From: an uncultured SAR116 cluster alpha proteobacterium
GTDB lineage: Bacteria > Pseudomonadota > Alphaproteobacteria > Puniceispirillales > Marisalimonadaceae
DNA: 64,000 nt
Assembly: GCA_902619615.1 (NCBI GenBank)
Contig: CACNFD010000002.1
Span: 1-64,000, forward strand
Direction: 5' to 3'
How positions within the stretch are numbered: position 1 is the first letter of the stretch; every line of letters begins with the position of its first letter. Both the position numbers and the translations under genes were made by a program. This document shows positions 1-9,410 of the stretch, piece by piece. The notes under the pieces were generated by a model. That model was not told the origin of the DNA, made no database searches, and worked only from the letters and a program-made list of their open reading frames with translations.

Positions 1-3
1 ATA

Positions 4-891
4 ATGCTTAATTTTAACCTTCAGTACTTTAATCAAAGATTATCAAATACTCTAATAGGTACTATTCTGCTCATTTTAACTTATTTATTTTTCTCCGTTA
101 TGGAATTAACAGCAAAAGAATTAGCATTAAGATTTAATCCTTTTTTAATTGTATTTGCGCGTTATTTATCTCAATTAATTTTATTACTTATAATATTCAA
201 TAAACAATTTAAAACACACCTTAAAAGTAATCATAAACCACTACAAATTCTAAGGGGCGCGTTATTGATGATAACAACGTGTTTTATGTTCACTGGTTTA
301 GCATACCTACAATTTGCAGAAAATATTTCAATTTACATGATTGGTCCCGTAATAACTACCATACTAGCCATTTTAATTTTAAAAGAAAAAATATCATTTA
401 CGCAAATATTAGTAGTGATTATTGGTTTAATTGGTGCATTAATTATAGCTTCTCCCAATAAAGGTGCATTTAATTATGCCGTTATTTTCCCATTTTTAGC
501 AGCTTTGTGTTTTGCTTTTTTTACTATTTCAACAAAATTTCTAAATACATCTGATACCAATCAAACTACTCTTTTATTTACAGCTATAACTGGTACTATT
601 TTGTCTTTACCTTTCATAATATATTTTTGGAAATGGCCAAACTTATACGACACTCTTTTAATGTTTTGTCTAGGTTTTTTAGCTACAGCAGGGCATTTTT
701 TATTTATTGAAGCTCTTAAAGTAATTAATGCTTCTTTTGCGGCTCCATTTGTATATTTAACAGTACTTCTAGCAGCTTTCTGGGGGTATATCTTGTATAA
801 TGAGGTACCAAGTCAGAACACATTTATTGGTTCATTTTTAATTATTACTTCTGGATTTATAATTACGCGATTTAAAAAGAAAATTCATTGA
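4..891 (+). CDS. EamA/DMT-family transporter (10-TM drug/metabolite type)
   Basis: 295 aa highly hydrophobic ORF with two EamA-like halves; ends TTGA overlapping the next ORF. Confidence 0.85.
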   Translation: MLNFNLQYFNQRLSNTLIGTILLILTYLFFSVMELTAKELALRFNPFLIVFARYLSQLILLLIIFNKQFKTHLKSNHKPLQILRGALLMITTCFMFTGLAYLQFAENISIYMIGPVITTILAILILKEKISFTQILVVIIGLIGALIIASPNKGAFNYAVIFPFLAALCFAFFTISTKFLNTSDTNQTTLLFTAITGTILSLPFIIYFWKWPNLYDTLLMFCLGFLATAGHFLFIEALKVINASFAAPFVYLTVLLAAFWGYILYNEVPSQNTFIGSFLIITSGFIITRFKKKIH

Positions 892-1802
892 TTACCTTAC
901 TTATAAATTCATTTGCACCAGTTGCGATATTAATTCTAATTGGCTATATTTCAGCAAAAAAATCAATATTTAGTAAAGAAAATTCCATTGCAATTATTAA
1001 ATATGTCGGTGTAGTTGCAGTACCAGCATTAACTTTAAAAATTATTTTATCTATAAGTATTTCTAATGTTAATTGGACACTTTTTTTTAGCTATGTTTTT
1101 TCTGAATTAATTATTTATGTAACCGCACTATTAATTGGGAAATACATATTTAATCTTAAATGGAATGAAGCCATTTTAATCGGTATGGCCTCGTCATTTG
1201 CTAATCACCTTTTATTTGTTTACCCTATTGCGTTAAATGAATATGAAGCAGATTTAATTCATCCAATAGTAGCGATAATAGGCTTTGATGTAATTTTTTT
1301 AGTTATAAATCTAATAATATTAGATCTTATAAAATTTAAAAATCTAAAATTAAAAAATATATTCATAAAACAATTCTCTAATTTGCCACTATTAGCACTT
1401 ATTTTAGGTTTGACGATAATTTTCCTTGAAATTGAAATACCTATTAGTATTGATAGGGCACTCAATTTTATTGCAAATTCTGCAGCACCATGTGCTCTCT
1501 TTGCAGCTGGTATTATCCTATCCCAAAAATTAGAAAAAACTGAAATAAAAATTTCAAATTTAATTATTTTGTTCAAAATAATTCTTCATCCAGTTTTTTT
1601 AATTTTGATTATATGGAATTTAGATAATATTAATTTCTCATTAGCTGAAACAACCATCATGGTTGCATCTGCACCAGTAGGATTAATGGCATTAATTTTC
1701 TCTACCCAATACGGTGTGAATCCCAATGCAATTACTAGAGCATTGATGATCACAACTTTATTTTCTATTGTAACGGTACCTTTAGCAAGTATGTTTGGAT
1801 AA
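888..1802 (+). CDS. AEC-family permease (auxin efflux carrier / MdcF-like)
   Basis: 304 aa membrane protein; C-terminal 'ASAPVGLMALIFSTQYGVNPNAITRALMITTLFSIVTVPL' is AEC-like; TTG start overlapping upstream stop. Confidence 0.8.
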   Translation: MITLLINSFAPVAILILIGYISAKKSIFSKENSIAIIKYVGVVAVPALTLKIILSISISNVNWTLFFSYVFSELIIYVTALLIGKYIFNLKWNEAILIGMASSFANHLLFVYPIALNEYEADLIHPIVAIIGFDVIFLVINLIILDLIKFKNLKLKNIFIKQFSNLPLLALILGLTIIFLEIEIPISIDRALNFIANSAAPCALFAAGIILSQKLEKTEIKISNLIILFKIILHPVFLILIIWNLDNINFSLAETTIMVASAPVGLMALIFSTQYGVNPNAITRALMITTLFSIVTVPLASMFG

Positions 1803-1807
1803 TATAA

Positions 1808-2380
1808 CTAAATCCCAGCGTTAAATTTAAACCCAACATCCTCAAATTTTTTTGACAAATTTGGTTCTATTTTTTCCATTTGACTAGCTGCAAAAGGGGT
1901 AAATGAAATATCATTCATATCATGTACACCTCCTGAAATAATAACTTGTAAAAGGCCTTCTTCTTTCCCAATATTTGTAAAAGATCTACATACGCCAGGT
2001 GGTATGGAGATTGTATCATGTTTTTTTAAAACTAACTCTTCTGATCCATCATCATTCCACTTAATAAGAAACTCTCCCTCTAAAACTGTAAAAGTCTCAA
2101 AAGTTGCTAGATGATTATGAAGACCCGGGCCTTGACCAACAGGACATTTAGCTAAAGTCATTGTAATTCCCCCAGCTCCAACAATAGGTGCACCTGAGTT
2201 TATAGGAGTTTTACCTTCTGAGGGATCAAGCCCGATTACAGAAAGTAATTCTCTTGCATAAACAATATCTTTACCTGCTTGAGGAATATCTTTATCAATT
2301 TGAATAGGTAGTGGCTTTAATTCAGCAAATCTAGAAACTCTTTTTTCCATTGTTGGTTTTGTTATTTTTAAAGTTTTCAT
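1808..2380 (-). CDS. cupin-domain protein
   Basis: 'GPGLHNHLATFETFTVLEGEFLIKW...DTISIPPGVCRSFTNIG' cupin motifs. Confidence 0.85.
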   Translation of the reverse strand: MKTLKITKPTMEKRVSRFAELKPLPIQIDKDIPQAGKDIVYARELLSVIGLDPSEGKTPINSGAPIVGAGGITMTLAKCPVGQGPGLHNHLATFETFTVLEGEFLIKWNDDGSEELVLKKHDTISIPPGVCRSFTNIGKEEGLLQVIISGGVHDMNDISFTPFAASQMEKIEPNLSKKFEDVGFKFNAGI

Positions 2381-2499
2381 AATTTCCTCATCAATAATTA
2401 TTAATCATAATAATTAAAATAAATTAAATTAAAAGAAACTTCAGAAATCTCTAAAAAAAACGAAAAAGGGAAATGCCCATTTATAAAAAAATATATCAA

Positions 2500-2706
2500 C
2501 TATAATGGTTGAATGTTCACAGCTGCTTCTTTACCATTTTTACCAGTTTCAAGATCAAAGCTAATTTTTGCACCATCGTTCAATGTATTCATTCCAGCAG
2601 CTTCTACAGCAGAAATATGAACAAAAACATCTTTCGAACCACCTTCAGGCTCTATAAAACCATAACCTTTATTTGCGTTAAACCATTTAACTGTACCATT
2701 TGGCAT
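2500..2706 (-). CDS. cold-shock protein (CspA family)
   Basis: 68 aa 'NGTVKWFNANKGYGFIEPEGGSKDVFVHISAVE' canonical RNP motifs. Confidence 0.97.
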   Translation of the reverse strand: MPNGTVKWFNANKGYGFIEPEGGSKDVFVHISAVEAAGMNTLNDGAKISFDLETGKNGKEAAVNIQPL

Positions 2707-2888
2707 AATAAACTCCTTGTTGTTAGCTTAATGTTAAGCTTTTTTGTTCAATCAAAACACGCTTGACTAGATTGAACATTAAATGACCAAGGAAGTCGAT
2801 CGTATTAGTCAGACTTACTGACTGCCTTCTTAGGCTTAGATAAATATACCCATATTCTATAATCTTAAATATAGCAAATAAAATAAAT

Positions 2889-3329
2889 TTAATTTATTAT
2901 TAAAATCTCTAAAGAGTTTAGAAACTTACTTTTATCTGCTTTTGTGAAATTTTTATTTATCACTTTTAAAAAAGGATCTGATGACCTTAAGTCAGACATT
3001 AAATCTCTAGTGGCTAGTAAATTTCCAATATTCTTTAAATTTAAAATTAAACCATCGTGTTTTAAAACTGAAGTACCTTTATCAATACACTTTGATGCCA
3101 AGGGAATATCAGAAGTTATAACAATATCTTTAGGATTTATATTTTCAAATATCCATTTATCTGCTTCATCTGATCCTTCAGGAACTATAATTAAATTTAT
3201 TAAATTATTTTTAAACGGCCTTATACCCCCGTTACAAACCATAAAAACTTCAATTTTATGGCGTGTAGCAACTTTGATTATTTCGTCTTTAACTGGACAT
3301 GCATCAGCGTCAACATAAATTTTTTTCAT
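2889..3329 (-). CDS. YaiI/YqxD (DUF188) family protein
   Basis: 'KIYVDADACPVKDEI..' and 'DIVITSDIPLASKCIDKG' motifs. Confidence 0.92.
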   Translation of the reverse strand: MKKIYVDADACPVKDEIIKVATRHKIEVFMVCNGGIRPFKNNLINLIIVPEGSDEADKWIFENINPKDIVITSDIPLASKCIDKGTSVLKHDGLILNLKNIGNLLATRDLMSDLRSSDPFLKVINKNFTKADKSKFLNSLEILIIN

Positions 3330-3613
3330 AATCTTAAGATTTTTTCTTTTAATTCAATTTGAGGAATTAATCCTTTTAACCTTCTCAAAGACTCATTTTC
3401 GGACAAAGCTGGCACTATAGCAAAACCTTTCATATTTTCTATTTCTATTGCAATATCAGAATTATTTTCATCTCTAAAAAGAACACACTCTTTAGGTAAG
3501 GAAAATGTTAGTTTCCAAATAGGCACTTTTCTTGGATAACTCAAATATCTATTAACTCTTGAGGCATCAATAGTTAATTTTTCAATTGTTTTAATTGTTT
3601 CACCAGTGTTCAA
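3326..3613 (-). CDS. hypothetical protein (95 aa)
   Basis: ORF overlaps start of DUF188 gene by 4 nt (translational coupling); family not recognised. Confidence 0.6.
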   Translation of the reverse strand: MNTGETIKTIEKLTIDASRVNRYLSYPRKVPIWKLTFSLPKECVLFRDENNSDIAIEIENMKGFAIVPALSENESLRRLKGLIPQIELKEKILRL

Positions 3614-3709
3614 TTCATTTTCCTAAAATTATAAAGTTTAATAATCCTTTAAAATTATATATAAAAAATGTTAATAATTTATTTATTTTAATTTTTGAAG
3701 GAAAAATTT

Positions 3710-4033
3710 ATGCTTTTGGATGTAAGAACCTACAGATGCAAACCTGGTACAATTAATACACATCTTAAACTTTATAGTGAAAAGGGTAAGCCAGCACAAT
3801 CAAAGCATTTAGGACAACCACTACTTTTTGCAACCACTGAGACTGGTAATCCAAATGAATATACTCATATATGGATATATAAAAATGCTGACGACAGAGA
3901 AAAGAAGAGAGCAGCTATGTGGTCTGACCCAGATTGGATTAATTACACTCAAGAAAGCGCAAAACTAGGAGCATTAGAGTCCCAAGAAAATAAGTTGCTT
4001 AAGCCTGTAGATTTTTATGATTTGAAAATTTAA
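3710..4033 (+). CDS. NIPSNAP-family protein
   Basis: 'MLLDVRTYRCKPGTINTHLKLYSEKG..' NIPSNAP signature; ATG at 3710 has GAAGGA upstream, so preferred over 3695. Confidence 0.8.
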   Translation: MLLDVRTYRCKPGTINTHLKLYSEKGKPAQSKHLGQPLLFATTETGNPNEYTHIWIYKNADDREKKRAAMWSDPDWINYTQESAKLGALESQENKLLKPVDFYDLKI

Positions 4034-4041
4034 TTAGATAC

Positions 4042-5178
4042 TTACGCAGGTTTTGCTGTTCTATCTAAGAATTCGTCTCTTCTAGATAGATAAAAAGAAT
4101 AACTATCTGGAAGATAATCCTTTGCATTTTCTAAATTAAAGTGTGTGGCAGCTTTGTAAACCCATTGTGTATCTGCGAGTAACTCTCTTCCCATCGCAAC
4201 TAAATCGGCTCTATTATTTGCAATAATATTATTAGCTTGTTCACCGTCAATTATAGCGCCAACAGCCATGGTGCTAATATCGGCATCCTTCTTTATTTTT
4301 TCAGAGTACGGAACTTGGAACCCTGGAATAATTTTTGATTTAGTGAGGACAGGTGATCCAGTAATACCTCCTGAAGAACAATCTATAACATCTACACCAG
4401 CTTGCTTTAAAACTTTTGCTAATGAAATGTTATCTTCTAAAGTAGCTCCCTCACCCGGTGCATCAATTGAAGACAATCTATAAAAAATTGGCTTTCTATC
4501 AGGCCAAACAGATTTAATGTCAGCAACAATTTCTTTAGCAAATCTTATTCTGTTCTCAAATGATCCTCCATATTGATCACTTCTCTGATTAGATATTGGA
4601 GAGAAAAAAGAATGTAATAAATAACCATGAGCTCCATGAATTTCAATTATATCAAAACCTGCCTTATTTGCTCTATTTGCAGCTGCTTTAAAAGCTTGTT
4701 TAACATTATTTATATCTTCTAAAGACATTTCTCTTGGCACTGGCGAATTTTCATTAATTGGAATAGCACTAGGACCAATAGTTTGCCATGCAGGTTCACT
4801 TTTATCATCTTTAGTGATTGGGGAAGCTCCATCCCATGGTCTTAAAAAACTAGCTTTCCTTCCAGCATGAGCAAGTTGAATACCGCTTACACAATTATAT
4901 TTTTTGAAAGTTTTAGCTATCTTCGATAAACCTTCTATATGATCGTCACTCCAAATTCCAGTACACCCATGACCAATTCTACCTTCAGGAGAAACGCCTG
5001 TTGCTTCAATGAAAGCAGCTCCTAGACCAGAAAAAGCAAATCTTGAGTAATGTTGCAAGTGCCAGTCACTTATCATACCATCTTTAGCTTTATATTGACA
5101 CATAGGAGATAATACCACCCTATTTCTAAAAGTTATAGATTTTATACTTAAAGAAGAAAATAAAGGTATTTCATTCAT
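4042..5178 (-). CDS. NADH:flavin oxidoreductase / Old Yellow Enzyme (NamA-like)
   Basis: 'RNRVVLSPMCQYKAKDG', 'HGAHGYLLHSFFSPISNQRSDQYGGSFENRIRF'. Confidence 0.93.
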   Translation of the reverse strand: MNEIPLFSSLSIKSITFRNRVVLSPMCQYKAKDGMISDWHLQHYSRFAFSGLGAAFIEATGVSPEGRIGHGCTGIWSDDHIEGLSKIAKTFKKYNCVSGIQLAHAGRKASFLRPWDGASPITKDDKSEPAWQTIGPSAIPINENSPVPREMSLEDINNVKQAFKAAANRANKAGFDIIEIHGAHGYLLHSFFSPISNQRSDQYGGSFENRIRFAKEIVADIKSVWPDRKPIFYRLSSIDAPGEGATLEDNISLAKVLKQAGVDVIDCSSGGITGSPVLTKSKIIPGFQVPYSEKIKKDADISTMAVGAIIDGEQANNIIANNRADLVAMGRELLADTQWVYKAATHFNLENAKDYLPDSYSFYLSRRDEFLDRTAKPA

Positions 5179-5205
5179 TTTTAATTCCTCAAAATGCTAT
5201 TTTTG

Positions 5206-5982
5206 TTATTTAAGAAAAGATCGTAGTTTAATAGATCTTTGAGAAGCTGTTTGCATCATAAATGAAAGATCAGATCCAGACAATATGAATCTCATTCCCA
5301 TTTTAATATACTCAGACATAAGCTCTTCATTATAAACACCTCCCATACCCGGTGTTTTCCCATATTTTTTACACGTCTCTATCACTTTGATATAAGCATC
5401 TTTAACTTTCGAATTAGAGTAATCACCAGGGATGCCCATCTCCATGCATAAATCATTGGTACCAATTAGTATAACATCAACGCCATCAATTGAAGCTATA
5501 CTATCAACATTGTCTATAGCCTCTGGACTTTCTAACATTATTACTATCAACATATTTTTATTAATTGTACTTGCCACATCTGCTATTGGTTGTTGTTTAA
5601 AATCTAGTTGTGGTAAAACTCCTGTCATTGATCGGTGACCTTTAGGTGGATAAAGACAATATGAAACTAATTTTTTAGCAATATCTGCATCTTCGACATG
5701 TGGGAAAACCACCCCCATCGCTCCACAATCAAGAACTCTTGTGGCGTGATGATGAGCAAAATCTGGCACCCTAACAATTGGGGTTATTCCTGCATCTTGA
5801 GCAGCCACTGAAATTTGAGACGCAGTATCAATATCCATACTATTGTGCTCCATATCAATGAACAACCAATCATAACCACTGGTTGCCATTATTTTACCTA
5901 TGTCAACAGTTCTACTTTGCCTCAATCCAACTCCTAAACATAACTCATTATTTAATATTTTTTCTTTTGCGATATTCTTCAT
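5206..5982 (-). CDS. HpcH/HpaI aldolase family protein
   Basis: 'DWLFIDMEHNSMDI', 'MGVVFPHVEDADIAKKLV', 'GTNDLCMEMGIPGDY'. Confidence 0.9.
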   Translation of the reverse strand: MKNIAKEKILNNELCLGVGLRQSRTVDIGKIMATSGYDWLFIDMEHNSMDIDTASQISVAAQDAGITPIVRVPDFAHHHATRVLDCGAMGVVFPHVEDADIAKKLVSYCLYPPKGHRSMTGVLPQLDFKQQPIADVASTINKNMLIVIMLESPEAIDNVDSIASIDGVDVILIGTNDLCMEMGIPGDYSNSKVKDAYIKVIETCKKYGKTPGMGGVYNEELMSEYIKMGMRFILSGSDLSFMMQTASQRSIKLRSFLK

Positions 5983-6127
5983 AAATATTCATCCAAATTA
6001 TTAATCTATTTTATAACATCATAAAAATTTATTATCTCAAATAATTTTTTTAAATAAAAAATATTTTTTGATTTAAATTAATATACATATCGTTATTATA
6101 ACGTTAATTTTATCTCAAGGGGGGGAT

Positions 6128-6583
6128 ATTAAAATAAAAGAATTAAGCTCAACACCGTTCCCAGAAACCAGTAAAGCTCTTCCTATAGCTATGCTTAGAG
6201 CTAGAGAAGCTATAATGATATCTTTTAGGCCTATCCTTGCAAAACATGGTTTTACAGAACAACAATGGCGAGTTTTAAGAGTTCTTGGTGAAAAAGGTTC
6301 TTCTGATGCAGGACAAGTAGCATTTGATGCTTGTATATTAGCTCCAAGTCTTTCAAGAATTATTGGTAAACTTGAAAAAGAAAAAATTATTTCTAGATTT
6401 GTTGATGAAAAGGACGGTAGAAGAGTCAATTTAGTGCTCACACGACAAGGTGAAGAAACTTTGAAAAAAATTGTTCCTGATATGGATGTAGTTTATAAAA
6501 GTATCCAGAAACGTTACGGTGAGGAAAAGCTTACTAAATTACTTGAATTACTTGGAGGTGTAAGTGAATGGAGAGGAAGATAG
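6128..6583 (+). CDS. MarR-family regulator (HpaR-like)
   Basis: 'LPIAMLRAREAIMISFRPILAKHGFTEQQWRVLRVLGEKG...ARI/ILAPSLSRIIGKLEKEKIISR'. Track ORF starts at internal ATG 6191, but the HpaR-like N-terminus 'KELSSTPFPETSKALPIAML' reads in frame upstream to a non-ATG start (ATT 6128 or ATA 6134) behind a G-rich SD. Confidence 0.85.
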   Translation: MKIKELSSTPFPETSKALPIAMLRAREAIMISFRPILAKHGFTEQQWRVLRVLGEKGSSDAGQVAFDACILAPSLSRIIGKLEKEKIISRFVDEKDGRRVNLVLTRQGEETLKKIVPDMDVVYKSIQKRYGEEKLTKLLELLGGVSEWRGR

Positions 6584-6588
6584 AAATA

Positions 6589-7617
6589 TTATAAAACTAC
6601 ATTTAACTTTTTCGAAATTTCCTCTAAACTTTTTAAAGTTTCTTTACTCAGATAAATACCATTTTCAATAGACTTTTTTCTACTCAGTAGCGCATTTTGT
6701 CCGGGCATTCTTACTTTTTTGTTTTTATCAATTGGAGGATTATTAATACATTCGTTATAAAGAAAACTCATTTCGCTTTTAAAAGCATCTAAACCCGCAA
6801 ATGCGTTAGGGTCAATAACTTGGATATAAATAGAAAGGTTCATAGTTTTAAGTTTTCTACTTCTTCCAGATCCTGAAAGTCCTTGAGATAATGCTTCAAT
6901 TCCTAGTGCAAGTCCAAATCCTTTATGGCCGTACTCAAGACCACCCAAAGGCATAACTGTTCCATTATTTTCAAAAACTTCTTTCGGATCATTTGTAGGA
7001 ATCCCGTCATTCGTAAGTAAACAATTAAAATCAAACATTTCATTTTTGACTATTTTATCTGCAATCATGTTATTAGTAGTAATTGAAGCACTTATGTCAA
7101 TTATTACAGGTTCACCGTTAGTTGGAAATGCCAAAGCCATTGGATCAGGAGTAAGTAAAGCCTTGGTTCCTCCAAAAGGAGCGACTGTAGCAGCAGATGG
7201 AACTGAACATTTAATCATTGGGACTAAACCTTGTTCAACAATTGGTAGTAGATAAGCGGCCAATGCACCGTTATGATGACTATTTTTAATTAAAATAGTT
7301 GAAACCCCATAGATTTTTGCACGTTCAGATGATAATTTTAACCCTTGTTTAGTTAGCCATATACCAGGTAAATTATCTCCATCAATTGTTATACAACTTC
7401 CAGTATCGTTAAGTATAATTTGACTGCCTGTTGCTTTCATATTACCTGCTTCAATATCTTTAATATAAAGCGGCAATAGCCTAACCCCATGTGTTGAGTG
7501 CCCCATCATATCAGCTTCGACTAAAATTTCTGATGTGTCCCTAGCCTTTTCATCATCCATACCTAATTTTTTAAATATAGAATTACAAAATTTGATCAAT
7601 TTGGATTGAGTTAACAT
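6589..7617 (-). CDS. Ldh-family (malate/L-lactate/ureidoglycolate dehydrogenase type) oxidoreductase
   Basis: 'GHSTHGVRLLPLYIKDIEAG', 'YGVSTILIKNSHHNGALAAYLLPIVEQGLV', 'EYGHKGFGLALGIEALSQGLSGSG'. Confidence 0.88.
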   Translation of the reverse strand: MLTQSKLIKFCNSIFKKLGMDDEKARDTSEILVEADMMGHSTHGVRLLPLYIKDIEAGNMKATGSQIILNDTGSCITIDGDNLPGIWLTKQGLKLSSERAKIYGVSTILIKNSHHNGALAAYLLPIVEQGLVPMIKCSVPSAATVAPFGGTKALLTPDPMALAFPTNGEPVIIDISASITTNNMIADKIVKNEMFDFNCLLTNDGIPTNDPKEVFENNGTVMPLGGLEYGHKGFGLALGIEALSQGLSGSGRSRKLKTMNLSIYIQVIDPNAFAGLDAFKSEMSFLYNECINNPPIDKNKKVRMPGQNALLSRKKSIENGIYLSKETLKSLEEISKKLNVVL

Positions 7618-7654
7618 TTCAGACCTTAGTTAGCTTATAAAGTTCTTTATTTTG

Positions 7655-8041
7655 TTACTTTATTTCATTGCATAAATATCTTGTAATTGATGCATTTGCA
7701 GCCAAAATAAAAGATAAAATATTATTATCTAGAAAAAATATATCTTGTATATGTGTCCAAGGTTCATTCCTATCAAAAGCGTAAGCTTTACCAGTTCCCA
7801 AATCGAGTATCTCATATTTTGATTTATTAACTATAAAATAACCAGACTTTAATCCTTCGCCGTCTTTTATAGTAATTTCCACAGGCTTTTCTTTACCACT
7901 TATTTTAAAAACTTGTATTCCATTTGATCTAACTGCCGCAGCGCTTTTAGGTTTACAACTATACTTTGTTTCTTTCGCATAAGAATTAGCAGAGAACAAA
8001 ATAATTGAAAGTAAGATAAATATATATTTAAAAACAAACAT
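7655..8041 (-). CDS. hypothetical secreted protein (128 aa)
   Basis: N-terminal signal peptide 'MFVFKYIFILLSIILFSANSYA|KE'; family not recognised. Confidence 0.6.
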   Translation of the reverse strand: MFVFKYIFILLSIILFSANSYAKETKYSCKPKSAAAVRSNGIQVFKISGKEKPVEITIKDGEGLKSGYFIVNKSKYEILDLGTGKAYAFDRNEPWTHIQDIFFLDNNILSFILAANASITRYLCNEIK

Positions 8042-8061
8042 CTTTTTCCTTTATAATTGAA

Positions 8062-9366
8062 TTAGTCGATTTCTTTATAATATTTCATTAAACTGTTTTT
8101 TGCACTTTTTGAAATATTAATTTTTTTTTCTGATACAAAAGTCTCATGATTTTGCTCTACCTTTTCAAGATCATATAAATAATTTACCATCAATCCTCCA
8201 GATAATTTTATACCATTTGATGAGATGTCTCCAAGAAAGTTTATTTGTTCCAAGGATGCACCATTACCTAAATGAAACCTCGCGACAGGATCATTCGGCA
8301 TTTTATCAGACCTTTCAGATTTAAAAAAATATTCACCTAAACATTTAAGTAAATCATTTTTTATTTTTGACAATTGATCTGGTTTTTTAATTTTATCTAT
8401 TTTTAAGTCCAATTTAGGATATTTATTTCTCATCCATTTTCTAAAACCTGGAAGCGGGGATAATGTAACAAAAGTCTTCAAATTTTTAAATTCGTCACTC
8501 AAATCAGTAGCTACTTGTTTAATTAAAAAATTACCAAAAGAAATACCAGTTAATCCTTTCTGACAGTTAGAAATTGAATAAAAAACTGCAACTTTAGACT
8601 CCTCAGGCTCAAGGAACCCTCTATCTTTTATAAGTACATTTTGAATATTTGATGGTATTTCTCTAGTTAAAGCAACCTCAACAAATATTATTGGTTCATC
8701 TTGCATTGCAGGGTGAAAAAAAGCAAAACACCTACGATCCTTTGGAGCTAATCGAGCTCTTAATTCATCCCATGAGTTAATTTCATGAACAGCTTCGTAA
8801 GCTATAATTTTTTCTAATATATGGGCAGGTGTTTCCCAATTAATTGGTCTTAAAATCAAAAAACCTCTATTAAACCAATTTTTGAATAAATAAACTAAAT
8901 CAAAATCTACTGCTTTTAACTCTGGTTTTTTTATTATAAATTCTAACAATCTTTTTCTTAAATTAACCAGCCTAACTGTACCCCTTGAAATGGCATTGCA
9001 TCTTCTAAATATATCTCTTCTCAAAGGTTCTGATAATTCCATTAGTTTTACTAAATTTTCTGATGTTTTTTCAATTTCATATTCTTTCATAACTAATAAT
9101 AAATGGTCTAAATTAACTTCGTAATTTTTTCTTAATAATTCAAAAACCTTAACTAATTCTTTGTCATTCAGTTGTTCACAATGAGAAATCAAAAGTTCTG
9201 CGTGGCGAAGTGCAGAAACTTCACCTTTTGCAGATGCAACATTCTCAACGTATTCATTTGTTGTTAAAGATTTCTTTTTATCAAATAAAAAATTTAAAGA
9301 CTTATTTATCTTGGGTTTATCAAATAAAGAATTTATTAATTCTTGAAAAAATTTAATTTTTGTCAC
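8062..9366 (-). CDS. malonyl-CoA decarboxylase
   Basis: 'CFAFFHPAMQDEPIIFVEVALTREIPSNIQ', 'SISNCQKGLTGISFGNFLIKQVA', 'TLSPLPGFRKW', 'DPVARFHLGNGA' MCD signatures. Confidence 0.93.
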   Translation of the reverse strand: MTKIKFFQELINSLFDKPKINKSLNFLFDKKKSLTTNEYVENVASAKGEVSALRHAELLISHCEQLNDKELVKVFELLRKNYEVNLDHLLLVMKEYEIEKTSENLVKLMELSEPLRRDIFRRCNAISRGTVRLVNLRKRLLEFIIKKPELKAVDFDLVYLFKNWFNRGFLILRPINWETPAHILEKIIAYEAVHEINSWDELRARLAPKDRRCFAFFHPAMQDEPIIFVEVALTREIPSNIQNVLIKDRGFLEPEESKVAVFYSISNCQKGLTGISFGNFLIKQVATDLSDEFKNLKTFVTLSPLPGFRKWMRNKYPKLDLKIDKIKKPDQLSKIKNDLLKCLGEYFFKSERSDKMPNDPVARFHLGNGASLEQINFLGDISSNGIKLSGGLMVNYLYDLEKVEQNHETFVSEKKINISKSAKNSLMKYYKEID

Positions 9367-9410
9367 AATACTTCAACCATAATATAATTAGGTAACCTAA
9401 TGTTTGAAGG

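Noticed and set aside
1259-1576. Minus-strand 105-aa ORF opposite the AEC permease (and similar opposite-strand ORFs throughout the track, e.g. 2944-3318, 6115-6441, 14239-14562, 39269-39709, 46338-46697, 50392-50814)
   Set aside because: Each lies entirely antisense to a well-supported CDS, has low-complexity composition and no recognisable motif; typical shadow ORFs.
2460-2500. Possible terminator downstream of the cold-shock gene (minus strand GGGCATTTCCC + T-rich)
   Set aside because: Stem is only about 3 GC pairs with competing AAATG/CATTT pairing; too weak to call.
2509-2766. Plus-strand 85-aa ORF over the cold-shock gene
   Set aside because: Antisense to an unmistakable CspA-family gene; composition biased, no SD or motif.
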